Translations under genes and position numbers: made by a program
Assembly: GCF_900142135.1 (NCBI RefSeq)
Contig: NZ_FQZU01000001.1
Span: 285,653 to 349,652, forward strand
Direction: 5' to 3'
Length of the DNA stretch: 64,000 nucleotides
Source: Desulfatibacillum alkenivorans DSM 16219
Lineage (GTDB): Bacteria > Desulfobacterota > Desulfobacteria > Desulfobacterales > Desulfatibacillaceae
Shown: one piece after another, positions 8,807-17,654 of the stretch
Position numbering within the stretch: the first letter of the stretch is position 1
Layout of the letters: each line of letters begins with the position of its first letter
Notes under the pieces: generated by a model
Seen by the model: only the letters and a program-made list of their open reading frames with translations
The model's database searches: none
Told to the model about the DNA's origin: nothing

Positions 8807-9258
8807 CAGTCCGGATTCATTGCGCTCCAGTATGCATTCCCACGCGAGCATGGGAACGAGTTTTCCGCCCACGACATATATCAGCCGCACATTCCCAGTT
8901 CCAACAAACTCTCCCGGTTGCACTCATTGGCCTATCGGCCTCCGCAATGATTGCCCGGGCTGACCGGGTTAAAAAATCTCCTCCAAACAAAATCCGGCCA
9001 TTCGCTAAACAGCCTCCGGCAATGCATACACGGCTGGCCTGGATATGGCCGGCGATGTCCTATCAGCAGTGTAGTTGCAGGCCCCCGTGCCTGCCATGGA
9101 AGCGTAACACGCGTCAAAAAGGCGCTCTCAGGGGGGCGCAGTTACAATGAGAATTGCATCCCTTCGGCCGGCGTCGCAAGCCGGGATCCAGCGTCATTCT
9201 TATACTTGCCCTGAAATATGATTACCTGTTTGAAGGCGATTTGGTATCAGTCTCACAG
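8807..9258. other. Gene-free stretch with degenerate dispersed repeats
   Basis: No plausible gene is seen in these 452 bases between convergent genes. The left part holds a GTGGGAATG-type inverted repeat (8835-8860, listed separately). The part around 9050-9150 contains repeat-like text (GTAGTTGCAGGCCCCCGTGCCTGCC; GGGGGGCGCAGTTACAATGAG), similar in style to repeats near 23475 and 29455. Confidence 0.55.
8835..8860. repeat. CATTCCCACGC/GCATGGGAACG inverted repeat
   Basis: CATTCCCACGCGAGCATGGGAACGAG is an imperfect palindromic unit. A related copy lies at 26432-26455. It is intergenic, and no function is assigned. Confidence 0.55.
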
Positions 9259-10647
9259 TTACTTGTTCACCACGCTTTTTAAATCCACGCCGTAGCGCTT
9301 CATCCGGTTCCAGACCGTCACGCGGGAAACACCAAGCAGCCTGGCCGCTTCGGTCTGGTTTCCGTTGGATTTTTCCAAGGCCTCGATCAGTTCGGTTCTG
9401 GCCCTGTCGTCCGGGCTCTGGTATTTCTCCGCGGGCGCCGGCTCCAGGCAGTCTACAAGGGGCGCTCCAGCCACGACCGGGGGCAGATGTCTGGGCTCGA
9501 TCAGGTCTCCATGGCAGGTCACAAAAGCGTATTCAAAAGCGCTTTTCAACTCCCGCACGTTTCCCGGCCATACGTGATTCACGATCATGCGCAGGGCCTC
9601 GTTGGATATGCCCGTAATGTTCTTGCCGCTTTTCAAGCGCGCCCTGGTTAAAAAATGGGTGGACAACAGGGGGATGTCCTCCCGCCTCTCCCGCAACGGC
9701 GGCAAATGGACGGGGATGACGTTCAACCGGTAATACAGATCCTGCCGAAACCGGCCCTCCCGAACCATTTGGCCGAGATCCCGGTTAGTGGCTGAAATCA
9801 CGCGAACGTCAATGGGGATGGGCTTGCTGGACCCCACCCGTTCAATGACCTTTTGCTCCAGCACCCTAAGCAGCTTGACCTGTGTGCTCAACGGCAGGTC
9901 CCCGACCTCGTCCAAAAAAATCGCGCCCCCATGCGCCGCTTCAAATCGGCCTGTGCGTTTTTTATCCGCTCCGGTGAAGGCGCCTTTTTCGTGCCCGAAC
10001 AACTCGCTTTCCAGCAATTGCTCGTTCAAGGCTGCGCAGTTGACCGCCACAAAGGGCTTTTGGGGATCCCGGCTGTTGTGGATGGCCCGGGCCGCCAACT
10101 CCTTGCCCGTCCCCGATTCTCCGTAAATAATCACGGGCGCATCCGATCCCGCTGCATCCCGGATCAGGGAGAATATCCTGCGCATGGGCTCGGACTGACC
10201 GATCAGCCCGAAGAAACCGTCCTCCCTGCGCAACTCGCGCTGGTATTCCTGGATGCGATTGTCCTTCTCGATCAATTCCGAAATGTCGGTGATGGTTTCC
10301 ACCGCTCCGATGGTCTCGCCGTCCGAATCCTTCAGCAATGAGGCGTTTTTCAAGACGGGAAAGGTCTTGCCGTCCCTTCGTACGATGTTGCACCGGCGTT
10401 CGTTGATCCGTCCCGTTGCAAACAAAGCGCACCAGTGCCCGCCCCCGTCTTTTTGAGCGATTTCGCAGATATCGCAATTAAGCATGGTGCACGACTTCCC
10501 CACCATTTCGCCTGCCTTGAAGCCGCTGATTCTCTCCATGCCCTTGTTGATGCTCACCACCACGCCCTGGTTATCCACAATCATCACGCCGTCGTGGATC
10601 GTGTCCACCACGGTTTTCCAATAGCTGTTCCAGTCCTGTTTAAGCAT
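9259..10647 (-). CDS. Sigma-54-dependent activator with Cys-rich PAS sensor domain
   Basis: This 462-residue enhancer-binding protein should open sigma-54 RNA polymerase promoters by ATP hydrolysis. The N-terminal PAS domain (about residues 8-125) carries five cysteines at 53, 58, 61, 73 and 86, inside CTMLNCDIC and downstream; this pattern suggests a metal, Fe-S or redox switch. The AAA+ domain follows, with Walker A GESGTGKE (176-183), the sigma-54 contact loop GAFTGA (222-227) and Walker B FLDEVGD (244-250). A Fis-type helix-turn-helix ends the protein (NQTEAARLLGVSRVTVWNRM). It is transcribed away from the barrel/ferredoxin/cytochrome operon across a 270-bp gap and is the obvious candidate regulator of it. 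What the PAS domain senses is unknown. Confidence 0.94.
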   Translation of the reverse strand: MLKQDWNSYWKTVVDTIHDGVMIVDNQGVVVSINKGMERISGFKAGEMVGKSCTMLNCDICEIAQKDGGGHWCALFATGRINERRCNIVRRDGKTFPVLKNASLLKDSDGETIGAVETITDISELIEKDNRIQEYQRELRREDGFFGLIGQSEPMRRIFSLIRDAAGSDAPVIIYGESGTGKELAARAIHNSRDPQKPFVAVNCAALNEQLLESELFGHEKGAFTGADKKRTGRFEAAHGGAIFLDEVGDLPLSTQVKLLRVLEQKVIERVGSSKPIPIDVRVISATNRDLGQMVREGRFRQDLYYRLNVIPVHLPPLRERREDIPLLSTHFLTRARLKSGKNITGISNEALRMIVNHVWPGNVRELKSAFEYAFVTCHGDLIEPRHLPPVVAGAPLVDCLEPAPAEKYQSPDDRARTELIEALEKSNGNQTEAARLLGVSRVTVWNRMKRYGVDLKSVVNK

Positions 10648-10803
10648 GTTAATCCTGCCGTTAAAGGTTTAAACAACTGTTAAGGCTATGTTAACGTTTG
10701 TGTTGCCTGCAGTCAAGGGACTATGGCGCAAAAAACTGAGATTCATGTTTTTATTAATCATAATATCAAATTGTTATCGCTAATTAATTTTTCCGCAGAA
10801 GTG

Positions 10804-10820
10804 CTGGCCTGCTTTTTGTA
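10804..10820 (+). promoter_or_regulatory. Candidate sigma-54 promoter (-24/-12)
   Basis: CTGGCCTG-CTTT-TTGTA matches the -24/-12 consensus (CTGGCACG, 4 bases, TTGCA) with correct GG-to-G spacing, but has GT in place of the conserved GC. It lies about 100 bases before the outer-membrane barrel gene and faces it, next to a divergent sigma-54 activator. TTAA/GTTAAC-rich DNA at 10665-10700 could hold activator sites. Confidence 0.45.
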
Positions 10821-10917
10821 ATTCCAGAGGACAACGGCTGAGGCGGGAGTTCGCCTGCAGCCCAAGAAAGCCGGGCCCGGCTCAGATAGGGATCAATTTT
10901 ACAAGGAGGTGTGGAAT

Positions 10918-12552
10918 ATGAAAATGCGAAAATTGTGGACGACTCTCGCTGCTGCCTTGTTGCTGATCGCCTTTATGAGCCCAGTTTCGGCCCAGGAAGA
11001 CGAAGTGCAGGACATAACCAAAGAAACCATTGTAGGGCCGGGAAGCATTGAAGTGAAAACCGGCAAGGACGTGCTCATGAGTTTTGGCGCCACGGCGCGC
11101 TTGATTCCCACGGCGGAGTCCAACTGGGATTTCGGCCTGAGCGATAACACGGACAGCTTTTTGTTGGGGGGATTAAACAAGGATTTTTTCCGCACCCACG
11201 GCAATGAATCCGGTTGGGTGAAGGACAATTATATTCGGACGGAAGCCAAACTCCATTTCAACGCGCTGCCCAAGGACCGCAAATGGAGCTTTTACGCAGC
11301 CCTGGAATACGACCGCCCCCTGGATACAGCCACGGTGGATTCCCGAGGCGGCATGACCAATGACGACAGCAACTTCGGCCTGGAGCGTTTGCACGTCTCT
11401 TACGCTCTGCCGAGCAAGACCCGCTTTCATGCAGGCTGGGACGTCTGGCATCTGGACGCCATGGAAGGGGCCGGGCTGGTTTACGGGGACGATAATCCCG
11501 GATTCTGGCTAACCAGGGATTCCGACAAACTGGACATAAACGTGGGCTTTTTCAAATTGTCCGACAACGACATCGGCAGCGCCCCTAACTTCCTTTCCGA
11601 CGACGGCGACAACGACCGCACGGTGTACGCGGGATATCTGGCCTGGAAGCCGGACAAGATCAATAAGGTCAAGGTGCTGTACGCCTTTGACCGCATTCGG
11701 GACGTGCCCGCCAATGATTTGCTGAATTACCTGGCCGGGGCGCCCTTTGGAATCGCCGGCGGAATTCCCGACACCGACTCCCATCACGCCGGAATCTTAT
11801 ATACGGGAACTTCCGGGGGATTCTCCTGGATGGGCGAGGCGGTCTATCAGTTCGGCCAGGCCAAGGACGTGGGGCTGCAATACGATGACTACGACATCAA
11901 CGCCTACGCCCTGGCAGCGGATTTCTCCTATGATTTCAAGGAGCAGGCCGGTTTTCAGGTCAAGCCTCACCTGGGGATAATGTACACCTCGGGAGACGAC
12001 GACCCCTCCGACGACGAACTGGGCGGCTATGAAGGCGTCACCAACGCCCAGCGTTTCGCCAACGCCTGGGGCGGCGAGAACACCATTATCGGCGACACCA
12101 ACATGGTTCTGGGCTCCCTGATCTACGGATATTTGCCCGAGCTCTATGGAAACGGAACCCCGGTATTCACCGGCGGCGTGCAGAACTACACAGGCTTCGG
12201 CGGCGGCCGCGGCGACAACCCCGGCATGACCTTGTACAGCGCCGGCATAACCATCGCCCCAAAAAAGTTCCTGATCTTCCGGACCAACGTCAACGTGTTC
12301 AACTGGAACGAAGATTTTGAAATCTACAACCTGGTCAACCCGTTAAAAGGACCGTCCCCGGTGAGCAGCGGTTACGTGGGAACGGAATGGGACAACGAAG
12401 TCACCTTTGCGACTTCCAAAAACAGCTTCATCAAAGGACAGGCGTCGGCTTTTTTCCCCGGCGACGGCATTGAGGAGGCCACCGAAGCGCTTGGCGCGAA
12501 AAGCGACGATACCGCGACCAGGCTGGCCATGGAGTTCATCATCAACTTTTAA
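10918..12552 (+). CDS. Outer-membrane beta-barrel protein (porin-like), first gene of redox operon
   Basis: This 544-residue protein has a Sec signal peptide (about residues 1-23, ending VSAQ). The rest alternates short amphipathic beta-strands with Asp/Gly/Asn-rich loops, for example the strand series in KWSFYAALEYDRPL, TRFHAGWDVWHLD and TVYAGYLAWKP. It ends in Phe (MEFIINF), as outer-membrane barrels usually do. The start is ATG 10918, because AAGGAGGT stands 7 bases upstream; an earlier in-frame start would overlap that ribosome site. I do not recognise a specific family; alginate-export-like or generic porin are possibilities. It precedes the ferredoxin gene by 233 bp on the same strand and may supply outer-membrane passage for the substrate of the downstream redox complex (inference). 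Confidence 0.75.
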   Translation: MKMRKLWTTLAAALLLIAFMSPVSAQEDEVQDITKETIVGPGSIEVKTGKDVLMSFGATARLIPTAESNWDFGLSDNTDSFLLGGLNKDFFRTHGNESGWVKDNYIRTEAKLHFNALPKDRKWSFYAALEYDRPLDTATVDSRGGMTNDDSNFGLERLHVSYALPSKTRFHAGWDVWHLDAMEGAGLVYGDDNPGFWLTRDSDKLDINVGFFKLSDNDIGSAPNFLSDDGDNDRTVYAGYLAWKPDKINKVKVLYAFDRIRDVPANDLLNYLAGAPFGIAGGIPDTDSHHAGILYTGTSGGFSWMGEAVYQFGQAKDVGLQYDDYDINAYALAADFSYDFKEQAGFQVKPHLGIMYTSGDDDPSDDELGGYEGVTNAQRFANAWGGENTIIGDTNMVLGSLIYGYLPELYGNGTPVFTGGVQNYTGFGGGRGDNPGMTLYSAGITIAPKKFLIFRTNVNVFNWNEDFEIYNLVNPLKGPSPVSSGYVGTEWDNEVTFATSKNSFIKGQASAFFPGDGIEEATEALGAKSDDTATRLAMEFIINF

Positions 12553-12614
12553 ATGAGAGCATGGCGAGAACAGAAAACAAAGCCATCCATTTCTGTTCGA
12601 GCCTCCCCGGGCAA

Positions 12615-12642
12615 GGGACGGGCATCCGGCAATGCCCGTCCC
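12615..12642 (+). terminator. Strong hairpin between barrel gene and ferredoxin gene
   Basis: GGGACGGGCAT (12615-12625) and ATGCCCGTCCC (12632-12642) form a perfect 11-bp stem with a 6-base loop. No T-run follows, so it may only partly terminate transcription, or it may mark an mRNA end that sets the ratio of barrel to redox proteins. Confidence 0.5.
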
Positions 12643-12785
12643 GCCCAATAAATAAAATGGATCTATTTGTTGTTTATATGAGATTATGAAACAAATATTT
12701 GAAACGGATGTCCGGAGCAATGGCGCTTCGGACGCAATGAGCTGAACCTGTAAACACGCCGAGTTGAACAGAGAAGGAGGTTGGA

Positions 12786-13724
12786 GTGAACATTTCGCGC
12801 CGGTTTTTTATGAAAACGTCTGCGGTCGCTGTGGGAGGAGCAGTGACGGCAAAGGCGGGAACCGCGAAAGCGGAATCCCGCAACAGGGCGCCGGCTGATC
12901 CATTCGGGTGCCTGGTGGATTTGACCCAGTGTGTGGGCTGCAGAAAATGCGAGCAGGCCTGCAACGAGGTGAACCATCTGCCCGAGCCGAAAGTCGCCTT
13001 TGACGATACCCGGGTTCTGGACTGCAAGCGCAGGCCGGACCAAAACGCTTTTACGGTGATCAATCGCTACTATCCGGGGAAAAAAGACGAGCAAAATCGT
13101 CTGGTTCCTACCTACGCCAAGATCCAATGCATGCATTGCCAGGACCCCGCCTGCGTGTCCGCGTGCATTGTGGGCGCCCTGACCAAGCAGGAAAACGGGG
13201 CGGTCATCTACGATAAAAGCAAGTGCATCGGCTGCCGGTACTGCATGGTGGCGTGCCCCTTCGGCATTCCCGCTTACGAGTACGACCAGCCCTTCACCCC
13301 CGAAGTTCGCAAATGCACCTATTGTTTCGAGCGCATCAGCGAGGAAGGCGGCAAGCCCGGCTGCGCCAGCGTATGCCCGGTGGAAGCCATTACCTTTGGG
13401 AAGCGCGACACGGTGCTGGCCCTGGCCAAAGGTAAAATCAAAAAGGATCCCGGCCGCTACATCAATAAGGTTTACGGAGAAGAGGAAGTGGGCGGCACAA
13501 GCTGGATGTACATCAGCGAGCATCCTTTTGAAAAGCTGGGCTTTCTTTCCTTGCCCAAAAAGCCGTTGCCCACACTGCCCGAAACCATTCAGCACACCAT
13601 ATTCAAGTTCCTGTGGGCGCCCGTGACCTTGTTTGCGGCCCTGGCCGGGGGGATGTGGGTTTTTAATCGGAAGCAAATGACCGGTGAGGACATCTCGGAG
13701 GAAAGGGGGGCGGACAATGAGTAA
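12786..13724 (+). CDS. Tat-exported 4x[4Fe-4S] ferredoxin, HybA/DsrO-like electron-transfer subunit
   Basis: This 312-residue iron-sulfur protein moves electrons between a membrane quinone-interacting subunit and a periplasmic partner. The GTG 12786 start is supported by AAGGAGG 5 bases upstream. The N-terminus has a twin-arginine signal (SRRFFMKT). Four cysteine groups follow: CVGCRKCEQAC, CMHCQDPACVSAC, CIGCRYCMVAC and CTYC...CASVC, enough for four [4Fe-4S] clusters. A hydrophobic segment near the C-terminus (about 279-297) would anchor it in the membrane, as in HybA. The next gene (HybB/NrfD-like) overlaps its end by 8 bp, so the two should form a complex. Confidence 0.93.
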   Translation: MNISRRFFMKTSAVAVGGAVTAKAGTAKAESRNRAPADPFGCLVDLTQCVGCRKCEQACNEVNHLPEPKVAFDDTRVLDCKRRPDQNAFTVINRYYPGKKDEQNRLVPTYAKIQCMHCQDPACVSACIVGALTKQENGAVIYDKSKCIGCRYCMVACPFGIPAYEYDQPFTPEVRKCTYCFERISEEGGKPGCASVCPVEAITFGKRDTVLALAKGKIKKDPGRYINKVYGEEEVGGTSWMYISEHPFEKLGFLSLPKKPLPTLPETIQHTIFKFLWAPVTLFAALAGGMWVFNRKQMTGEDISEERGADNE

Positions 13725-14880
13725 TCACGCACAACCAAGACCCATAAACTCCCCCTTCTGGACGCCAGGGGTTTTTGTCATGCTGGCCTTTATGGCGGCT
13801 GCGGCGCCCTTTATCCTGGCCCGGTACATCAAGGGGCTGGGGTTTGTAACCAACCTGACCGACATCTACCCGTGGGGCCTGTGGATCGGCGTTGACGTCG
13901 CCAGCGGCGTGGCTTTGGCCGCCGGCGGGTTCACCACGGCGGCCCTGGCGCATATTTTCGGCAGGCATCATTACGAGGCGGTCACCCGGCCGGCCCTGCT
14001 GACCGCCATGCTGGGCTACACCTTTGTGGCCGTGGGATTGTTCGTGGATATCGGGCGGTCCTGGGCCATCTGGAAGCCGGCGATTTTCTGGCAGCCCAAT
14101 TCCGTGCTGTTCGAGGTGGCCATGTGCGTCATGATCTACCTCACGGTGCTTTACATTGAATTTTTCCCCATTGTTGCGGAGCGCCTTCGCGGCAAGTTCC
14201 CTATCGTGGATTCTCTGGACAAGATTATTGACAAGTTCATGTGGCTTTTCATCATCCTGGGAGTCGTTCTTTCCTGCATGCATCAATCGGGCCTGGGGTC
14301 CCTCATGCTCATCGCGCCCACCAAGCTGCACCCTCTGTGGTACACGCCCATCCTTCCCCTGCTTTTTCTCACCTCGGCCATATCCCTTGGCTATCCCATG
14401 GTGGTTGTGGAAACCATCATCGCTACATCGTCCCTCAAGCTGGATCGCGAAATGGACGTTTTAGGACCCCTCACCCGAATCACCCTGCTGCTGCTTGGAA
14501 TTTACGGCGGCCTCAAGATCGGCGACATGCTGGTCCGCGGGACCTACGTTTACCTATGGGACGGATCGGCCCAGTCTTTCGCCTTTATGGCGGAAGTGCT
14601 CCTGGGCGTCATCATACCCTGGTGCATGCTCTGGATTCCCAAGGTCAGAAAAACTCCGGGGCTGCTGTTTACAGCCGCAGCCATGGTTGTCGGGGGCGTG
14701 GTGTTAAACCGCATCAACGTATTTATTGTGGGATACCAGCCGCCCTTTGCACAACACTCCTACTATCCGGCAATCGGAGAAATTCTGGTGACCGCCGGCC
14801 TGGTTGCGTCCATCATGTTCCTGTACAGGTTAGCGGTGACCTTCCTGCCTGTTCTTAGCGCCCGGAGAAAGGAGGCTTGA
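13717..14880 (+). CDS. HybB/NrfD-family integral membrane quinone-interacting subunit
   Basis: This polytopic protein of 387 residues has about ten hydrophobic segments and a HybB-like start (FWTPGVFVMLAFMAAAAPFI, then YPWGLWIGVDVASGVALAAGG). Proteins of this family exchange electrons and protons with menaquinone in the cytoplasmic membrane and pass electrons to a ferredoxin subunit. ATG 13717 is chosen: a purine-rich GGAGGAAAGGGGGG tract precedes it and it overlaps the ferredoxin gene by 8 bp; longer in-frame starts would extend into that gene. The cytochrome gene begins 4 bases after its stop. The direction of electron flow cannot be read from the sequence. Confidence 0.93.
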   Translation: MSNHAQPRPINSPFWTPGVFVMLAFMAAAAPFILARYIKGLGFVTNLTDIYPWGLWIGVDVASGVALAAGGFTTAALAHIFGRHHYEAVTRPALLTAMLGYTFVAVGLFVDIGRSWAIWKPAIFWQPNSVLFEVAMCVMIYLTVLYIEFFPIVAERLRGKFPIVDSLDKIIDKFMWLFIILGVVLSCMHQSGLGSLMLIAPTKLHPLWYTPILPLLFLTSAISLGYPMVVVETIIATSSLKLDREMDVLGPLTRITLLLLGIYGGLKIGDMLVRGTYVYLWDGSAQSFAFMAEVLLGVIIPWCMLWIPKVRKTPGLLFTAAAMVVGGVVLNRINVFIVGYQPPFAQHSYYPAIGEILVTAGLVASIMFLYRLAVTFLPVLSARRKEA

Positions 14881-14884
14881 TGCC

Positions 14885-17023
14885 ATGCGGACTCTATTTA
14901 AACCCCTGTTGATTATTTCCGCCTCCCTGATCCTGATTGCAGGAGGCTTGTTCTTCATAAACTACGACGCCGGGAGCACGCTCTCCCAGGCTTTTGCCGC
15001 GGCTCCGGAAAAAGCGCCTACAAAGGTCCCCACTCCGCCCAAACCGCCTGAAAAGGTTAACCCGGACGGCACTCCCTGGTCCCCGGCCGCGCAAGTTGCG
15101 GCCATGGAGCGGGCCAAGGAAGTCCCTCCCTTCATAAAAAATGTCAAGGACGAAACCGCCTGGGAGCGCAAGCAGCGCCTGGGTGATGACGCTCCTACGC
15201 TGAAAGATCAGGACCACGCCTACGTGGTGCTGAACAGCCCCATCGTCAACAAGGACCAGGACATGTACGAGCCCGTGCGGTTCATGCACAAGAAGCACGC
15301 CGCCGTAACCGGCGACTGCCTCAAGTGCCATCACGCCAGCGCGGACGAGCCCGGCGCGGCGGAAACCGCCAAGTGCTCCGCCTGCCATCAGGAGGCCTTT
15401 AACCCGGAGTTTCCTGAACGCCCGGGCCTGAAGGCCGCGTATCACAGGCAGTGCATGACCTGCCACGAAGAGCAGGAAAAAGGCCCCCTGGGCTGCACCG
15501 ACTGCCATGGCAAGAACGTCCCGGATCACTCCAAGCTGGTCAAGCTGCCCAAGAACCCCAGCCCCACCCAGGTGACCACCGAATGCCTGCGCTGCCACGA
15601 AGACCAGGGCGAAGACATGCTTAAAAGCGCCCACTGGCTGTGGAAAGGCCCGTCCCCTTACACCGTGGACGGCGAAAAACGCGTGGACTCGGGCAAGGCC
15701 ACCAACACCATCAACAACTTCTGCATCGCCCTGCCTTCCAACTGGCCCCGATGCACAAGCTGCCATGCGGGCTACGGCTGGAAGGACGAGACCTTTGACT
15801 TTACAGATAAAAGCCGCATTGACTGCCTGATCTGCCACGATACCACGGACACCTACGCCAAGGTTCCCACGGACGCCGGCATGCCTTATCCCCAACTGGA
15901 TCTTGTCAAGATTGCGGAGCACGTGGGCAAGCCTTCCCGCAAGACCTGCGGGGACTGCCACTTTCAGGGCGGCGGCGGAGACGCGGTCAAGCATGGAGAC
16001 ATGAACGCCATCCTGTACTACCCGACCCGAAGCTGCGACGTGCACATGGGCGACCTGGACTTCCAGTGCCACGACTGCCATAAAACCCGGAACCATAAGA
16101 TTTCCGGCCGCTCCCTGTCCCTGCCCGTGGCCGAAGGCGCCCGAAGCTGCGAGGATTGCCATACCAGCCAGCCTCACCACGGCAACGATCTTTTGGATCA
16201 TCACCTGAACCGCCACGGCGAGCACATCGCCTGCATGACCTGTCACAGCCCGGTTTACGCCAAGTGCAAGCCCACCAAAACCTGGTGGGACTGGTCCGAA
16301 GCCGGGGACAAAAAACGCAAGGTGAACAAAGACAAATACGGCATGCCCGACTACTTCTGGAAAAAAGGCGAGTTCCTTTGGGACGAAAGCGTTCAGCCCA
16401 CTTACGCCTGGTACAACGGCACGGTGGAGCGCTACTTGATCGGCGACGAAATCGACGACGACGGCGTGACGGAAATCACCCGGCCCGTGGGCGGAATCAA
16501 GGATTCCAAGTCGCGCATCGCGCCTTTCAAGATCATGGCAGGCAAGCAGCCCGTGGACAAGAACAACAAGACGCTTTTAACGCCCAACCTGTTCGGCCCC
16601 AAGGGATATTGGAAGAACGTGGATTGGGATCAGGCCTTTAAAGTCGGCGCGGAAGCGGCGGGCATCGAGTACTCCGGCGAATACGACTGGGAGGAAACCA
16701 AGATGTATTGGTCCCTCAACCATGAAGTCACGCCCAAGGAAATGGCGCTCTCCTGCGTGCAGTGCCACGAAAGCCTGACCCAGGAGCGCTCGTGCGACCG
16801 GTGCCATCAGGACAAGCGGGATGTGGACTTCAAGGCCCTTTCGTACAAGGGAGTCGACTTCAAGACCATGGCCGCCAGGGGCCGCGACACCCTGGATCTG
16901 GTGGAAAAGACCGATTACATCAACTTCAAGGCCCTGGGCTACAAGGGCGACCCCATCATCTACGGCGGCCGCTTTAAGCAACTCCCCCTGGGCTGGCATA
17001 AGGACGGAAAGGAAGAAAAATGA
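14885..17023 (+). CDS. 13-haem c-type cytochrome: tetrahaem c3-like part fused to octahaem tetrathionate-reductase-like part
   Basis: This 712-residue periplasmic cytochrome has an N-terminal hydrophobic signal/anchor (about residues 7-26) and a Pro/Lys linker. It carries 13 CxxCH haem-binding motifs, at about residues 145, 164, 190, 204, 234, 290, 314, 355, 395, 422, 450, 624 and 637. The first four, with HKKH before them, look like a class III (cytochrome c3) tetrahaem domain. From residue 230 on it matches the octahaem tetrathionate-reductase family: NNFC, CTSCHAGYGW, CHFQGGGGDAVKHGD, DVHMG and PTKTWWDWSEAG are hallmark segments. Shewanella OTR can reduce tetrathionate, nitrite and hydroxylamine in vitro. 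Here the membrane ferredoxin/HybB pair just upstream probably connects it to the quinone pool. The true substrate is unknown. The flavodoxin start overlaps its stop by 4 bp. Confidence 0.92.
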   Translation: MRTLFKPLLIISASLILIAGGLFFINYDAGSTLSQAFAAAPEKAPTKVPTPPKPPEKVNPDGTPWSPAAQVAAMERAKEVPPFIKNVKDETAWERKQRLGDDAPTLKDQDHAYVVLNSPIVNKDQDMYEPVRFMHKKHAAVTGDCLKCHHASADEPGAAETAKCSACHQEAFNPEFPERPGLKAAYHRQCMTCHEEQEKGPLGCTDCHGKNVPDHSKLVKLPKNPSPTQVTTECLRCHEDQGEDMLKSAHWLWKGPSPYTVDGEKRVDSGKATNTINNFCIALPSNWPRCTSCHAGYGWKDETFDFTDKSRIDCLICHDTTDTYAKVPTDAGMPYPQLDLVKIAEHVGKPSRKTCGDCHFQGGGGDAVKHGDMNAILYYPTRSCDVHMGDLDFQCHDCHKTRNHKISGRSLSLPVAEGARSCEDCHTSQPHHGNDLLDHHLNRHGEHIACMTCHSPVYAKCKPTKTWWDWSEAGDKKRKVNKDKYGMPDYFWKKGEFLWDESVQPTYAWYNGTVERYLIGDEIDDDGVTEITRPVGGIKDSKSRIAPFKIMAGKQPVDKNNKTLLTPNLFGPKGYWKNVDWDQAFKVGAEAAGIEYSGEYDWEETKMYWSLNHEVTPKEMALSCVQCHESLTQERSCDRCHQDKRDVDFKALSYKGVDFKTMAARGRDTLDLVEKTDYINFKALGYKGDPIIYGGRFKQLPLGWHKDGKEEK

Positions 17024-17496
17024 AATCATTAGTGGTTTACTCAAGCCAATCCGGCAATACGGAAAAACTGGCCAAAGCCGTGTACGAAAATCTTGACGGC
17101 GAGAAGGACATATTCCCCCTGGCCCAGGCGCCCGAAGCCGGCGACTACGATCTGATCGGCGTGGGCTTCTGGCTCCAGGCGGGCAAGCCCGACCCCAAAT
17201 CCCAGGAGTATCTGGCGAGCCTGCCTGAAGGCGCCAAGGTTTTCCTTTTCGCCACCCACGGCGCGGCCAAAGGCTCGGCCCACGCCAGCGGGGCCATGGA
17301 GTTCGCCAAATCCCTGCTGAAAAACGCAGAGGTTGCGGGAGCCTATTCCTGCCAGGGCGAGGTCAACCCCAAGGTCCTGGAGAAGGTCAAGGCGAAACCC
17401 GAGCCGCCTCCGTGGATCGGCGACGCCCCTGCAGCAGCAGGGCATCCGGACGCCAAGGACCTGGAGGAACTGGCGGAAATCGTCCGCGCCTTATAG
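17020..17496 (+). CDS. Flavodoxin-family protein
   Basis: This 158-residue cytoplasmic flavoprotein has the FMN phosphate-binding loop SSQSGNT at residues 8-14 and a flavodoxin fold (YDLIGVGFWLQAGKPD, then KVFLFATHGAA). It has no signal peptide, in contrast to the exported subunits before it. Its ATG overlaps the cytochrome stop (ATGA), so it is translationally coupled to the respiratory operon. Flavodoxins are one- or two-electron carriers, so it may serve a cytoplasmic step linked to the same pathway. The specific subfamily and partner are not identified. Confidence 0.88.
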   Translation: MKSLVVYSSQSGNTEKLAKAVYENLDGEKDIFPLAQAPEAGDYDLIGVGFWLQAGKPDPKSQEYLASLPEGAKVFLFATHGAAKGSAHASGAMEFAKSLLKNAEVAGAYSCQGEVNPKVLEKVKAKPEPPPWIGDAPAAAGHPDAKDLEELAEIVRAL

Positions 17497-17654
17497 CCGA
17501 ACAGGCAAAGGCGAAACATAAAGGCTGTACATGGGGAACTCGGCGTTACCTCCAATCTCCTCCCCATTAAAAGGGCTGGCGCTCTTTTCCGGCGATCGAG
17601 CGCCGGCCCAAACATAAAGGCAGCCAGGGAGCAATCCCGGAAGGAGGTTTGATA

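Noticed and set aside
10723-10739. TGGCGC at 10723 as another sigma-54 -24 box
   Set aside because: No TTGC-like -12 box occurs at the required distance.
14894-16246. Minus-strand open frame of 450 codons opposite the cytochrome
   Set aside because: The opposite strand has 13 haem motifs and family hallmark segments; this frame is compositional noise.
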